A DNA stretch of 64,000 bases. Source: Leifsonia shinshuensis (lineage in GTDB: Bacteria > Actinomycetota > Actinomycetes > Actinomycetales > Microbacteriaceae). Both the position numbers and the translations under genes were made by a program. The notes under the pieces were generated by a model. The model saw only the letters and a program-made list of their open reading frames with translations, was not told the origin of the DNA and ran no database searches. This document shows positions 8,123 to 16,710 of the stretch, in pieces. The stretch covers positions 3,472,001 through 3,536,000 of the forward strand of contig NZ_JAVDVK010000001.1 in assembly GCF_031456835.1 (NCBI RefSeq), read 5' to 3'. Positions within the stretch are counted from its first letter, which is position 1; the number at the start of each line of letters is the position of its first letter.

Positions 8123-9382
8123 GTGGCACGGGTCCGGGAACGTGAGGCGACGACGGCACGGGTGCGCCCGGCGGTCGGCGCGCGCGTCCTCCTGCTGCTC
8201 GGCCCGGCGTTCGTCGCGGCGATCGCCTACGTCGATCCCGGCAACGTCGCCGCCAACCTGACGGCCGGCGCGCGGTACGGCTACCTGCTGGTGTGGGTGC
8301 TCGTCGCCGCGAACGCGATCGCGGTCTTCGTGCAGTACCAGTCCGCAAAGCTCGGCATCGTCACGGGACGCAGCCTGCCGGAGCTCCTGGGGGAGCGGCT
8401 CGGGACCGGGACGCGACGCGCCTACTGGGTGCAAGCGGAGCTCGTGGCGGCGGCGACCGACATCGCGGAGGTGATCGGCGGCGCGATCGCCCTCAACCTG
8501 CTGTTCGGGCTCCCGCTCCCGATCGGCGGTCTGGTCGTCGGGATCGTCGCCATCGGCATCCTCGCCATCCAGTCGCGCCGGGGGCAGCGGCCGTTCGAGG
8601 CGGTCATCCTCGGGCTGCTCGGCGTGATCGCGGTCGGGTTCCTCGCGGGACTGTTCGTGAGCCCCGTGGACTGGGGCGCGGCCGTGGGCGGCCTGGTCCC
8701 GCGCTTCGACGGCGCCGAGACCGTGCTCCTCGCGGCGGGCATGCTCGGGGCCACCGTGATGCCGCACGCCATCTACCTGCACTCCGCGCTGGCGCGCGAC
8801 CGGCACGGCCCTCCCGGCGACCCCGGACGGGTGCGGACGCTGCTGCACGCGACCCGGGTGGATGTGGCGCTCGCCCTGGTGCTGGCGGGCGCGGTGAACA
8901 TCGCGATGCTGCTCGTCGCGGCGTCCGCCCTCGGCGGCGTGGACGGGACCGACACCATCGAGGGCGCCTACCATGCCATTTCGTCGGCGCTCGGACCGGC
9001 GATCGGCGTCATCTTCGCCGTGGGACTGCTCGCGTCGGGGCTCGCCTCCTCGTCGGTCGGCAGCTACGCCGGTGCGACCATCATGGGCGGCCTCCTGAAG
9101 CTCCGCATCCCGCTGCTCGCCCGCCGGATCGCCACGCTCGTCCCCGCCGTCGTCATCCTCGCCCTCGGGGCCGACCCGACCTGGGCGCTGGTGCTGTCGC
9201 AGGTGTTCCTGAGCCTCGGCATCCCGTTCGCGATGATCCCGCTGCTGCGGCTGACCGGCTCGCGTGCGGTGATGGGGGAGTCGGCCGACCGGCTCTGGGT
9301 GCGCATCCTGGGCGGTGCGGTCGCCGGTCTCGTGGTGGTGCTGAACCTGCTGCTGGTCGGCCTGACGGTCGCGGGCGCCTGA
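8123..9382 (+). CDS. mntH: Nramp family Mn2+/Fe2+ transporter
   Basis: This is a proton-coupled divalent metal importer in the cytoplasmic membrane (419 aa, about 11 helices). Both diagnostic helix-1 and helix-6 metal motifs are present: DPGN in YVDPGNVA (near residue 38) and MPHAIYLHS (near residue 213). The start GTG 8123 lies exactly 6 nt after TAGAGT, so the message may be leaderless. An 18-bp palindrome covers the -35 region, and an MntR/DtxR-type gene lies convergently downstream. This suggests manganese repression. Manganese rather than iron is inferred from the neighbour. Confidence 0.93.
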   Translation: MARVREREATTARVRPAVGARVLLLLGPAFVAAIAYVDPGNVAANLTAGARYGYLLVWVLVAANAIAVFVQYQSAKLGIVTGRSLPELLGERLGTGTRRAYWVQAELVAAATDIAEVIGGAIALNLLFGLPLPIGGLVVGIVAIGILAIQSRRGQRPFEAVILGLLGVIAVGFLAGLFVSPVDWGAAVGGLVPRFDGAETVLLAAGMLGATVMPHAIYLHSALARDRHGPPGDPGRVRTLLHATRVDVALALVLAGAVNIAMLLVAASALGGVDGTDTIEGAYHAISSALGPAIGVIFAVGLLASGLASSSVGSYAGATIMGGLLKLRIPLLARRIATLVPAVVILALGADPTWALVLSQVFLSLGIPFAMIPLLRLTGSRAVMGESADRLWVRILGGAVAGLVVVLNLLLVGLTVAGA

Positions 9383-9412
9383 CCGCCGCACGCGGTGACT
9401 GCTGCGCCGCGT

Positions 9413-9446
9413 AACGTCTGCGCCTGCTCGACCGGCGGCAGACGTT
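9413..9446. terminator. Hairpin between convergent mntH and mntR
   Basis: A 9-bp inverted repeat AACGTCTGC/GCAGACGTT with a 16-nt loop lies in the 91-nt space between the two convergent genes. A second partial copy of the right arm (GCAGACG) follows near 9457. Its position suits a shared terminator. No U tract is seen. Confidence 0.55.
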
Positions 9447-9473
9447 CCGAACCGCGGCAGACGCTCGGCGGCG

Positions 9474-10151
9474 CTACGGACGCGGGTGCGCCGCCACCCA
9501 GACGGCGGACGCCGCCGTCGCGCCGAGCACCACGCGCTCGCCGGCGACGTCGACCGTGATGTCGCCCGCGAACGGGCGGTGCTCGTCGACCGTCAGGGCG
9601 GTGTCGAGGCCGATGCCGCGCTCGCCGAGGTAGCGGAGGACGGCGGGGTCGGCGTCGGAGATGCGCACGACGGTGAGCCGCGCCCCGTCCGGCGCGTCGA
9701 GCAGCGGGACCGCGTCCGGGCGGCGCGGCGTGCCGTCCGCCGTCGGGATCGGGTCGCCGTGCGGGTCGCGCGCGGGGTGGCCGAGGCGGCGGTCCAGCCG
9801 CTCGACCAGCTCGTCGGAGACCGCGTGCTCCAGCACCTCGGCCTCGTCGTGCACCTCGTCCCAGCCGTAGCCGAGCTCCTCGACCAGGAACGTCTCGATC
9901 AGCCGGTGCCGGCGCACCATCGCCACGGCGTGCCGCCGGCCCGCCTCGGTGAGCTCGACGCCGCCGTACCGTTCGTGCGCCACGAGACCCTGCTCGCCGA
10001 GCCGCCGGATGCCGTCGGACACGGTCGCCGCGCGCACGCCCATCCGCTCGGCCAGCTGCTTCACGGTGACCGGCTCGTCCGACCACTCGGTCGCCGACCA
10101 GATGATCTTCAGGTAGTCCTGTGCGACGGGCGACAGGTCGGACACGGGCAT
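9474..10151 (-). CDS. mntR: DtxR/MntR family metal-dependent repressor
   Basis: This is a metal-activated DNA-binding repressor (225 aa). Residues 1-65 form a winged helix with recognition helix VRAATVSDGIRRL. Residues 70-140 form the dimer and metal domain (RHRLIETFLVEELGYGWDEVHDEAEVLEHAVSD carries the expected His, Glu and Asp ligands). A C-terminal SH3-like FeoA domain follows. ATG 10151 is preceded on the minus strand by TAGAAT, then 6 nt, an ideal leaderless arrangement. It converges with the Nramp gene, and a candidate box precedes that gene. Mn is more likely than Fe because of the neighbour. Confidence 0.9.
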   Translation of the reverse strand: MPVSDLSPVAQDYLKIIWSATEWSDEPVTVKQLAERMGVRAATVSDGIRRLGEQGLVAHERYGGVELTEAGRRHAVAMVRRHRLIETFLVEELGYGWDEVHDEAEVLEHAVSDELVERLDRRLGHPARDPHGDPIPTADGTPRRPDAVPLLDAPDGARLTVVRISDADPAVLRYLGERGIGLDTALTVDEHRPFAGDITVDVAGERVVLGATAASAVWVAAHPRP

Positions 10152-10216
10152 GAAGCGATTCTAGGGCGGGCGTCACAGGCTCGTCCGGGCGGAGCCGCGC
10201 TGTTAAGGTGGGTCGG

Positions 10217-11581
10217 GTGAAGTACGCACAGACCATCATCGACTTGGTCGGCGACACCCCGCTCGTGAAGCTCAACAGGCTGACCGACGGGATCGCGGCG
10301 ACGGTGCTCGTCAAACTCGAGTACCTGAACCCCGGAGGTTCGTCGAAGGACCGCATCGCCTCCCGCATCATCGACGCTGCGGAGCAGGAAGGGCTTCTGA
10401 AGCCCGGCGGCACCATCGTGGAACCGACGAGCGGCAACACCGGAGTCGGGCTCGCCCTGGTCGCGCAGCAGCGCGGGTACCGGTGCGTGTTCGTGCTCCC
10501 CGACAAGGTGGGGGAGGACAAGATCAACGTCCTCACCGCCTACGGAGCGGAGGTGGTGGTGACGCCGACCTCGGTGCCGCCCGAGCATCCCGACTCCTAT
10601 TACTCGGTGTCGGACCGCCTGGCCGCCGAGATCCCGGGCGCCTTCAAGCCCAATCAGTACTTCAACCCCAACGGCCCGCGCAGCCACTACGAGACCACGG
10701 GTCCGGAGATCTGGCGCGACACCGACGGACGGGTCACCCACCTGGTGGCCGGCGTCGGCACGGGCGGGACGATCACCGGGACCGGACGCTACCTGCGCGA
10801 GGTGTCGGACGGCCGCGTCCGCATCATCGGCGCCGACCCCGAGGGCTCCGTCTACTCGGGCGGCACCGGCCGTCCCTACCTGGTGGAGGGCGTCGGCGAG
10901 GACTTCTGGCCGGGCGCCTACGACCCGGAGGTCGTCGACGAGGTGATCGCGGTGAGCGACGCCGACGCGTTCCGGATGACGCGGCGGCTGGCGCGCGAGG
11001 AGGGCATCCTCGTCGGCGGGTCGAGCGGCATGGCCGTCGTGGCCGCGCTCCGGGCCGCGAAGGATCTCGGTCCCGACGACATCGTCGTCGTCATCCTCCC
11101 GGACGGCGGACGCGGCTACCTGGCCAAGATCTTTAACGACCGGTGGATGCAGTCCTACGGCTTCAGCGAGGTGCCGCACGAGGCGACGGTGCACGACATC
11201 GTCAAGACCAAGCGAGGCGACCTCCCCGACCTGGTGCACACGCACCCCTCCGAGACGGTGCGCGACGCCATCCAGACGATGAACACCTACGGCGTCTCGC
11301 AGCTCGTCGTGCTGACGGCCGAGCCGCCCGTCATGATGGGCGAGGTGGCCGGCGCGTTGGACGAGCGCTCGCTCGTTGACGCCGTGTTCAGCGGCCAGGC
11401 CGAGATGAGCGACTCCGTGGGCACCCACCTCGGCGAGCCGCTGCCGCTCATCGGCGTGAACGAGTCGGTGACCGCGGCCCGCGCCGCCCTCGCCACCGCG
11501 AGCGCACTGCTGGTCACCGACGGCGGCAAGCCCGTCGCGGTGCTCACCCGGCAGGACCTCCTCAACTACTTCAGCGACTGA
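10217..11581 (+). CDS. cbs: Cystathionine beta-synthase
   Basis: This PLP enzyme (454 aa) joins serine (or O-acetylserine) and homocysteine to cystathionine, the first step of reverse transsulfuration. The catalytic core starts NTPLVKLN-like (GDTPLVKLNRL), with the PLP lysine at K44 in GGSSKDRIA and the phosphate-binding loop GVGTGGTITG. Two C-terminal CBS domains (about 330-454) are typical of the regulated form. GTG 10217 was chosen over GTG 10208 because it gives the family start MKYAQTIIDL and has AAGGTGG upstream. It forms a pair with metB, 36 nt downstream. Confidence 0.94.
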   Translation: MKYAQTIIDLVGDTPLVKLNRLTDGIAATVLVKLEYLNPGGSSKDRIASRIIDAAEQEGLLKPGGTIVEPTSGNTGVGLALVAQQRGYRCVFVLPDKVGEDKINVLTAYGAEVVVTPTSVPPEHPDSYYSVSDRLAAEIPGAFKPNQYFNPNGPRSHYETTGPEIWRDTDGRVTHLVAGVGTGGTITGTGRYLREVSDGRVRIIGADPEGSVYSGGTGRPYLVEGVGEDFWPGAYDPEVVDEVIAVSDADAFRMTRRLAREEGILVGGSSGMAVVAALRAAKDLGPDDIVVVILPDGGRGYLAKIFNDRWMQSYGFSEVPHEATVHDIVKTKRGDLPDLVHTHPSETVRDAIQTMNTYGVSQLVVLTAEPPVMMGEVAGALDERSLVDAVFSGQAEMSDSVGTHLGEPLPLIGVNESVTAARAALATASALLVTDGGKPVAVLTRQDLLNYFSD

Positions 11582-11617
11582 CCCGTACCGGGCCGCTCCA
11601 TTCAGGAAAAGGGAACC

Positions 11618-12763
11618 ATGACACACGGCTTCGCCACGCGCGCCATCCACGAGGGTCAGGAGTTCGACCCCACCACCGGCGCGATCATCCCGCCGATCTA
11701 CCAGACCTCGACGTTCGTGCAGGACGGCATCGGCGGCCTCCGAAACGGCTACGAGTACGGCCGCGCCGGCAACCCCACCCGGACGTCGCTCGAGACCCTG
11801 CTCGCCTCGCTCGAGGGCGGCGTGCGCGCCCTGTCGTTCGCGTCGGGCCTCGCCGCCGAGGACGCGCTGCTTCGCTCCGCGCTCCGCCCGGGCGACCACA
11901 TCGTGCTCGGCAACGACGCCTACGGCGGCACGCACCGGCTGATCGACCGCATCCACAGCGAGTGGGGCATCCGGAACACCACCGTCGACCTGGCCGACCT
12001 CGACGCGGTCCGGACGGCGCTCGGCACCGACGGCACCCGGATGCTGTGGATCGAGACGCCCAGCAACCCGCTCATGAAGATCAGCGACATCGCCGCGCTC
12101 GTCGAGCTCGGTCACGCGGTCGGAGCCGTCGTCGTCGTGGACAACACGTTCGCCTCTCCCGCGCTGCAGCAGCCGCTGGAGTTCGGCGCGGACGTCGTCG
12201 TGCACTCGACCACGAAGTACCTGGGCGGCCACTCCGATGTGATCGGCGGCGCGCTGGTCTTCGCCGACGAGGAGCTCGCCGAGAAGGCGCAGTTCATCCA
12301 GTTCGCGGCAGGCGCCGTGTCGTCCCCGATGGATGCGTGGCTCACGACCCGCGGCATCAAGACGCTGGACGTGCGCGTGCGCCAGCACAGTGCGAACGCC
12401 CAGGCCATCGCGGAGGCGCTCGTCGGGCACGACGGCGTGGACGCGGTCTACTACCCGGGCCTTCCCGACCACCCCGGGCACGAGCTGGCCGCGCGCCAGA
12501 TGAGCGGTTTCGGCGGGATGCTGTCGGTCGCGCTCGCGGGCGGGGCCCCGGCCGCACGCCGGTTCGCCGAGTCGACGCAGGTCTTCCAGCTGGCGGAGTC
12601 GCTCGGCGGCGTGGAGTCGCTGATCGGCTACCCGTCGGAGATGACGCACGCCTCGGTGCGCGGCACCGCGCTCGAGGTGCCCGACAACATCGTGCGCCTG
12701 TCGGTCGGCATCGAGGACGTCGACGACCTGCTCGAGGATGTGGAGCAGGCGCTCCGTCGGTAG
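11618..12763 (+). CDS. metB: Cystathionine gamma-synthase/lyase family PLP enzyme
   Basis: This is a Cys/Met-metabolism PLP enzyme (381 aa). The PLP lysine is K200 in STTKYLGGHSDVIGG, and the cofactor motif YGRAGNPTR is near residue 46. Family members either make cystathionine from O-succinyl- or O-acetylhomoserine (gamma-synthase) or cleave it to cysteine (gamma-lyase). Sequence alone does not decide. Pairing with a cystathionine beta-synthase gene 36 nt upstream favours a role in reverse transsulfuration, perhaps dual activity. The start ATG has AGGAAAAGGG upstream. Confidence 0.92.
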   Translation: MTHGFATRAIHEGQEFDPTTGAIIPPIYQTSTFVQDGIGGLRNGYEYGRAGNPTRTSLETLLASLEGGVRALSFASGLAAEDALLRSALRPGDHIVLGNDAYGGTHRLIDRIHSEWGIRNTTVDLADLDAVRTALGTDGTRMLWIETPSNPLMKISDIAALVELGHAVGAVVVVDNTFASPALQQPLEFGADVVVHSTTKYLGGHSDVIGGALVFADEELAEKAQFIQFAAGAVSSPMDAWLTTRGIKTLDVRVRQHSANAQAIAEALVGHDGVDAVYYPGLPDHPGHELAARQMSGFGGMLSVALAGGAPAARRFAESTQVFQLAESLGGVESLIGYPSEMTHASVRGTALEVPDNIVRLSVGIEDVDDLLEDVEQALRR

Positions 12764-12783
12764 CCCGCGCTAGCGTCGGCACC

Positions 12784-13203
12784 ATGGATCAGCGCATCAG
12801 TCTCGTGACGCTCGGTGTGGCCGACCTGGCGCGGAGCCGGGCCTTCTACGAGGAGGGGCTGGGCTGGACGCCCGCCGACGCCCCCGAAGGCGTCGTCTTC
12901 TACCAGCTGCCCGGGATGGCGTTCGCGCTGTTCGGGCGCGACGAGCTGGCAGCCGATGCCCGGCATCCGGTCGACGGGACGTTCAGCGGCATCACGCTCG
13001 CGTGCAACCAGCGATCGGAGGAGGACGTCGACGGCGTCCTCGCGGCGGCGGAGGCGGCGGGCGCGCGCATCCTGAAGCCCGCGGAGCGCGTGTTCTGGGG
13101 CGGCTACTCGGGGTACTTCGCGGACCCGGACGGTCACGTCTGGGAGGTCGCGTACAACCCGGGCTGGACGCTGGCGGCTGACGGGACGCTCACCGTCGGC
13201 TGA
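12784..13203 (+). CDS. VOC (glyoxalase/bleomycin-resistance fold) protein
   Basis: A 139-residue vicinal-oxygen-chelate protein with the two beta-alpha-beta-beta-beta halves: ISLVTLGVADLARSRAFYEEGLGW at the start and GYFADPDGHVWEVAYNPGW at the end, the latter carrying the family PDGH and metal-ligand Glu. Members include glyoxalases, dioxygenases and drug-binding proteins. The short single-domain form usually lacks an assigned substrate. ATG 12784 has TAGCGT 7 nt upstream and no ribosome site, so it may be leaderless. It lies 20 nt after metB. Confidence 0.85.
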   Translation: MDQRISLVTLGVADLARSRAFYEEGLGWTPADAPEGVVFYQLPGMAFALFGRDELAADARHPVDGTFSGITLACNQRSEEDVDGVLAAAEAAGARILKPAERVFWGGYSGYFADPDGHVWEVAYNPGWTLAADGTLTVG

Positions 13204-13227
13204 GGCGCGCCGCGGGAAGCCATGCCG

Positions 13228-13482
13228 TCAGGCGGGCGCCGGGTACACGCGCGTGGCGCGCTCGAAGAAGCGCGGCGGCGACGGCTCGGTCGCGATGAGC
13301 CCGTCGCGGTGGAAGGACCGGAGGTCGGAGAACAGGCTGGGCAGGCCGAGGGCCGCGAGCTCGTCGACCGTGATGCCCGGGCACTCGGCGATGAGGGCGA
13401 GCAGTCGGCGCCTGCCGTCCGCGTCGCTGCGCTCGCCGAGGAGGGACGCGCTGAACGGCACCCGGGTCGTGGTGTCCCACAT
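13228..13482 (-). CDS. Small winged-helix-like protein of unknown function
   Basis: An 84-residue protein not recognised by name. The middle (RRRLLALIAECPGITVDELAALG, then LFSDLRSFHRDGLIATEP) reads as a winged helix: a helix, a helix-turn-helix, then a short wing. It could therefore bind DNA. The start ATG 13482 has GAGGAG upstream. On the minus strand a good promoter, TTGTCG-17-TATAAC, lies at 13565-13537, giving a leader of about 50 nt. It is transcribed away from the ligase gene at 13690. Confidence 0.7.
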   Translation of the reverse strand: MWDTTTRVPFSASLLGERSDADGRRRLLALIAECPGITVDELAALGLPSLFSDLRSFHRDGLIATEPSPPRFFERATRVYPAPA

Positions 13483-13536
13483 GGCGACTCCTCGCGCTCG
13501 GCCTCCGCGACGGCGGATCGTCGCATCGCTCCGTCC

Positions 13537-13590
13537 GTTATAGGGCAGAGCCCGGCGGGCGACAAATGGTATACGACGCGATCGATCGCG
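13537..13590 (-). promoter_or_regulatory. Promoter and 14-bp palindrome in a divergent spacer
   Basis: A minus-strand promoter has -35 TTGTCG (13560-13565), a 17-nt spacer and -10 TATAAC (13537-13542). Just upstream of it is the perfect palindrome CGCGATCGATCGCG (13577-13590), a candidate operator for the small winged-helix protein or its neighbour. Confidence 0.55.
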
Positions 13591-13689
13591 GAGCGACCCG
13601 TCGATGCAACGGATCCACCCCGCGTCGCCGTGTTGCGGCGCGGGGAAGTGGGTCTTGTTCGGGCGCCGGATGCCACCGATAGTTGAGAG

Positions 13690-14802
13690 GTGAGGACTTT
13701 CGGGGTGGAGGAGGAGCTCCTCCTGGTCGACGCGCGCGGTACCGCATCGCCGGTGGCGCCGCTGGTGCTCGCCGACGCCCCGCCGGTCATCGACGGGCCC
13801 TCGGTCAGCGCCGAGATCCAGCAGGAGATGATCGAGACGCAGACGCGTCCCCAGCTGCTGACGAGCGAGCTGCTGCTCGACATCATCGCCGGGCGGGAGC
13901 TCGCCGACGGCCTCGCACAGCGGCACGGCGCGCGCGCGATCGCGGTGGCCATGTCGCCGATGCGGCTGCGCCCGCACGTGACCGAGGATCCGCGCTACGC
14001 GACCATGATCGAGCGCTACGGACTGACGGCCCGCGGAACCCTGGTCTGCGGATCCCACGTGCACGTGGGCATCGAGTCGCGCGAGGAGGGCGTCGCGGTG
14101 CTGGACCGCATCCGCACCTGGCTGCCGACCCTGCTCGCGCTGAGCGCCAACTCCCCGTTCTTCGGCAGCGCGGACACCGGGCACGCCAGCTACCGCTTCG
14201 TCGCGTGGCACCAGTGGCAGAGCGCCGGACCGACCGACGTGTTCGGGTCGGTCGAGGCGTACGACCGGTTCGAGCGGTTCCTCGTCGACACCGGCGTCAT
14301 CCTCGACACGGGCATGCTCTATCTGGATGCGCGCGTGTCACGGAAGCATCCCACGGTCGAGATCCGCGTGGCCGACGTGTGCCTCGACGCGCGCGACGCC
14401 GCCGTGATCGCGGCGATCGTCCGTGCTCTGGTCGACACCGCCGTCACGGAGTGGCACGCCGGGGTCGAGCCCGCGGCCGTGCCGTCCGCCGCGCTCCGCC
14501 TCGCCGAGTGGCAGGCCGCGCTCACCGGCGTCGCCGGATCGCTGCCGCATCCGGTCACCTGGCGGGAGGCGTCGGCCGTCGACGCGGTCCAGGCTCTGGT
14601 CAACCACACCGCGGCGGCACTCGCCGCGAACGGCGACCTCGCGTTCGTGCAGCGGGGCATCGCGCGCATCCACGCGACCGGGGGAGGGGCCGGCCGGCAG
14701 CGGGCGGCGTTCGAGCGCCGGGGCCGCATCCGGGACGTCGTGGCCCACGCCGTAGTCGCCACCCACGAGCAGTCGGAGGACGACGACCTGGTGGTCGCCT
14801 GA
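13690..14802 (+). CDS. YbdK-type carboxylate-amine ligase (glutamate-cysteine ligase 2 family)
   Basis: A 370-residue ATP-grasp-like ligase of the GCS2/YbdK family. The N-terminal FGVEEELLLVD and the GSHVHVGI and SRKHPTVEIRVADV motifs are diagnostic. The E. coli homologue has weak glutamate-cysteine ligase activity. Actinobacteria mostly use mycothiol, so the natural product here is uncertain. A promoter TTGTTC-17-GATAGT (13655-13683) ends 6 nt before GTG 13690, so the transcript probably begins at the start codon. Confidence 0.88.
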   Translation: MRTFGVEEELLLVDARGTASPVAPLVLADAPPVIDGPSVSAEIQQEMIETQTRPQLLTSELLLDIIAGRELADGLAQRHGARAIAVAMSPMRLRPHVTEDPRYATMIERYGLTARGTLVCGSHVHVGIESREEGVAVLDRIRTWLPTLLALSANSPFFGSADTGHASYRFVAWHQWQSAGPTDVFGSVEAYDRFERFLVDTGVILDTGMLYLDARVSRKHPTVEIRVADVCLDARDAAVIAAIVRALVDTAVTEWHAGVEPAAVPSAALRLAEWQAALTGVAGSLPHPVTWREASAVDAVQALVNHTAAALAANGDLAFVQRGIARIHATGGGAGRQRAAFERRGRIRDVVAHAVVATHEQSEDDDLVVA

Positions 14803-14864
14803 GAGTCGTCCACGCGGCGTCACCTGCTCTTCCGTGCGCTCACGATCGCGCCTATTCTGCGGTC

Positions 14865-15134
14865 ATGACGGAGAAGGAGCTCGCGCACCAGCACGCCGTC
14901 TACAGTTACGGCTCGCTGCCGCTGACCCTGATGTACAGCCCCACCGCGACGGCGGCATGGGAGGTCTACTACGGCGGCGAGTACCTCGGGCTGATCGAGG
15001 AGCTGCACAGCACCGGCGAGCTCTGGCCCGCGTTCGTCGCGCGGCTTCCGGGCGAGGAGGAGGCCGGCGAGGGCATCCCGGCGCGCGACTGGCGTGTGGC
15101 GGTCGAGATCCTGGCGGGGCAGGCGGGACTCTAG
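14865..15134 (+). CDS. Conserved hypothetical small protein
   Basis: An 89-residue soluble protein of unknown function, rich in Tyr, Glu and Leu (YGSLPLTLMYSPTATAAWEV). It has no signal, membrane segment or metal motif. TATTCT ends 6 nt before ATG 14865, matching the leaderless pattern of this genome. Its stop lies 6 nt from the end of the convergent AraC gene. Confidence 0.65.
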   Translation: MTEKELAHQHAVYSYGSLPLTLMYSPTATAAWEVYYGGEYLGLIEELHSTGELWPAFVARLPGEEEAGEGIPARDWRVAVEILAGQAGL

Positions 15135-15140
15135 CGGCCG

Positions 15141-16100
15141 TCAGCCGACGCTGCGGCGCAGCTGGACCTCCGGTGCCACGCCGAACCGCTCGCGGTAGAG
15201 CCGTCCGAAGGTCGCCTCGTCGGGGAAGCCCCACCGCGCGGCCACGTCCGCGACCGTCAGGGGAGCATCGTCGTCACCTTGCGGGTCGATGAGGTCGCGG
15301 TGTGCCGCGTTCAACCGGACGCTCCGCAGGTAGTCCAGCGGCGCGAAGGGCAGGTGCATGTCGAACGCGCGCGTCAGCTCCGGCACCGACGTCCCGGCGG
15401 CGAGGGCGATGTCGTCGGCGGTGATCGGCAGGGAGGCGTGCTCGTCGATGTACGCGACCGCGCGCTTGAAGGCGGCGGCTCGGGCGGCGACCGTCGTCCG
15501 CCGCGCCTCGTGGTCGCCCGCAAGAGGGAAGGTCTCGAGGGTCGCGACCGCCAGCTGGCGGAAGAGGGAGGCGCGCTGCAGCGGGTGGTCGAAGGCGCCG
15601 GCGGCGACCTGCCGCCAGGCGTGATCGTGCACCGCGCGCCAGTGCCGGGCGGCGTGGGCGGAGACGGACGAGGCGGAGACGAACTCCAGCGCCCCCACCT
15701 CGTCGCCGAACTGCGCGCGGGCGGTGCGGGCGAGCGCCCGAACGTCGAAGGCGACGACCGTGACGCCCGCGTGGTCCATGACTCCATGGGCCCCGGCCTC
15801 GGGCTGGAACAGCGCGGGAGCGGCCGCCAGGTCGCCCTCGTCGCCGCCGGAGCGCCAGCGGTAGCGGCCGCGCGCGAGGCCGACCGCGATGAACGGCAGA
15901 TCGAACGACAGCGAGAGGTCGCCGCCGAAGCGGTGCCGGCCGAGCAGCATCCGCTCGTCCCCGCGGAGCTCCTCGAGGTAGGTCAACCCGCTCGTGCGCA
16001 CGTCGGAGCCGAACGACACGTCGCCGTAGCTGCGCCGGAGCAGCTCCTCGGCCGATTCGGGATCCGCCGCCTCGTCACGGGTGAAGAACGTGCCGGGCAT
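15141..16100 (-). CDS. AraC family transcriptional regulator
   Basis: A 319-residue regulator with a C-terminal double helix-turn-helix (about 215-319: ITADDIALAAGTSVPELTRAFD, then VADVAARWGFPDEATFGRLYRERFG). Its N-terminal domain has the AraC-binding-like fold typified by SFGSDVRTSGLTYLEELRGDERMLLGRH. ATG 16100 was preferred to an ATG at 16127 because GAGGAG lies 5 nt upstream. The target is unknown, and no catabolic gene adjoins it. Confidence 0.9.
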   Translation of the reverse strand: MPGTFFTRDEAADPESAEELLRRSYGDVSFGSDVRTSGLTYLEELRGDERMLLGRHRFGGDLSLSFDLPFIAVGLARGRYRWRSGGDEGDLAAAPALFQPEAGAHGVMDHAGVTVVAFDVRALARTARAQFGDEVGALEFVSASSVSAHAARHWRAVHDHAWRQVAAGAFDHPLQRASLFRQLAVATLETFPLAGDHEARRTTVAARAAAFKRAVAYIDEHASLPITADDIALAAGTSVPELTRAFDMHLPFAPLDYLRSVRLNAAHRDLIDPQGDDDAPLTVADVAARWGFPDEATFGRLYRERFGVAPEVQLRRSVG

Positions 16101-16175
16101 CGGGCTCCTCGCCGAGCGCATCCTCACGGCATGGCCGGCGCACTCCTGCTGGGAGTCTATGCCTGCGCATGGACC

Positions 16176-16382
16176 TCAGAAGGCGAACTGCGCCCATTCG
16201 TCGCGCGCCAGCGACATCCGTTCGCCCCGCGAATCCACGATCCACGACTCCGGCGTGCAGGCCAGGTACGTGCAGAGCAGAGTCTCGCTCGTCCAGCCGT
16301 CGGCGGAGCGGATCCAGCGCACGAGGTGCACATCCTGCCCCGGCTTCGGAACGTTCCCGATCGGCGCGTCCAGTGTCGTCAC
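16176..16382 (-). CDS. Hypothetical small protein
   Basis: A 68-residue soluble protein of unknown function with paired Trp residues (VRWIRSADGWTSE, ESWIVDSRGERM, DEWAQFAF), which suggest a small beta-rich fold. GTG 16382 was chosen because GGGGGAGGGG lies 6 nt upstream. An alternative GTG at 16418 would add 12 residues but has a poorer ribosome site. The gene stands between the AraC gene and a short acidic protein, all on the minus strand. Confidence 0.55.
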   Translation of the reverse strand: MTTLDAPIGNVPKPGQDVHLVRWIRSADGWTSETLLCTYLACTPESWIVDSRGERMSLARDEWAQFAF

Positions 16383-16463
16383 GCTGCACCCCTCCCCCTT
16401 GTGCCGCCTGTTCACCACCGACCCTAGCGGGGTACAGGACCGGGGGACAAGACCCGCGGACGC

Positions 16464-16625
16464 TCAGTTGCCGCTGTCGTCCTCCAGCGGGTCGAACTCG
16501 TCGTGCTCGGGCTCGAAGACGCCGTCGGCGTCGTAGGGACCCTCGTCGCCGCCCTCGGCGATGGCGTCGGTGTCGATCGGCTCGCCCGAGGGCGTCTCCG
16601 GCCAGTTCTCCTTGGCGTCGGACAT
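16464..16625 (-). CDS. Very acidic small protein
   Basis: A 53-residue protein with 21 Asp/Glu (for example DEGPYDADGVFEPEHDEFDP) and only one basic residue (Lys5); it is probably intrinsically disordered. ATG 16625 has AAAGGGG upstream. Function unknown. Its order and spacing (83 nt downstream of the antiporter gene, same strand) allow co-transcription. Confidence 0.6.
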   Translation of the reverse strand: MSDAKENWPETPSGEPIDTDAIAEGGDEGPYDADGVFEPEHDEFDPLEDDSGN

Positions 16626-16710
16626 GACGGACCCCTTTCGTGGATGCTTCTGAGCGCGATCGTAGACGGGTGACGGCGCCCGCAGAAGGCCCCGGTCGCC
16701 CGAGGGCCGC

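Noticed and set aside
15358..15624. Small plus-strand frame inside the AraC gene
   Set aside because: It is antisense to a well-supported regulator and has no ribosome site or recognisable motif.
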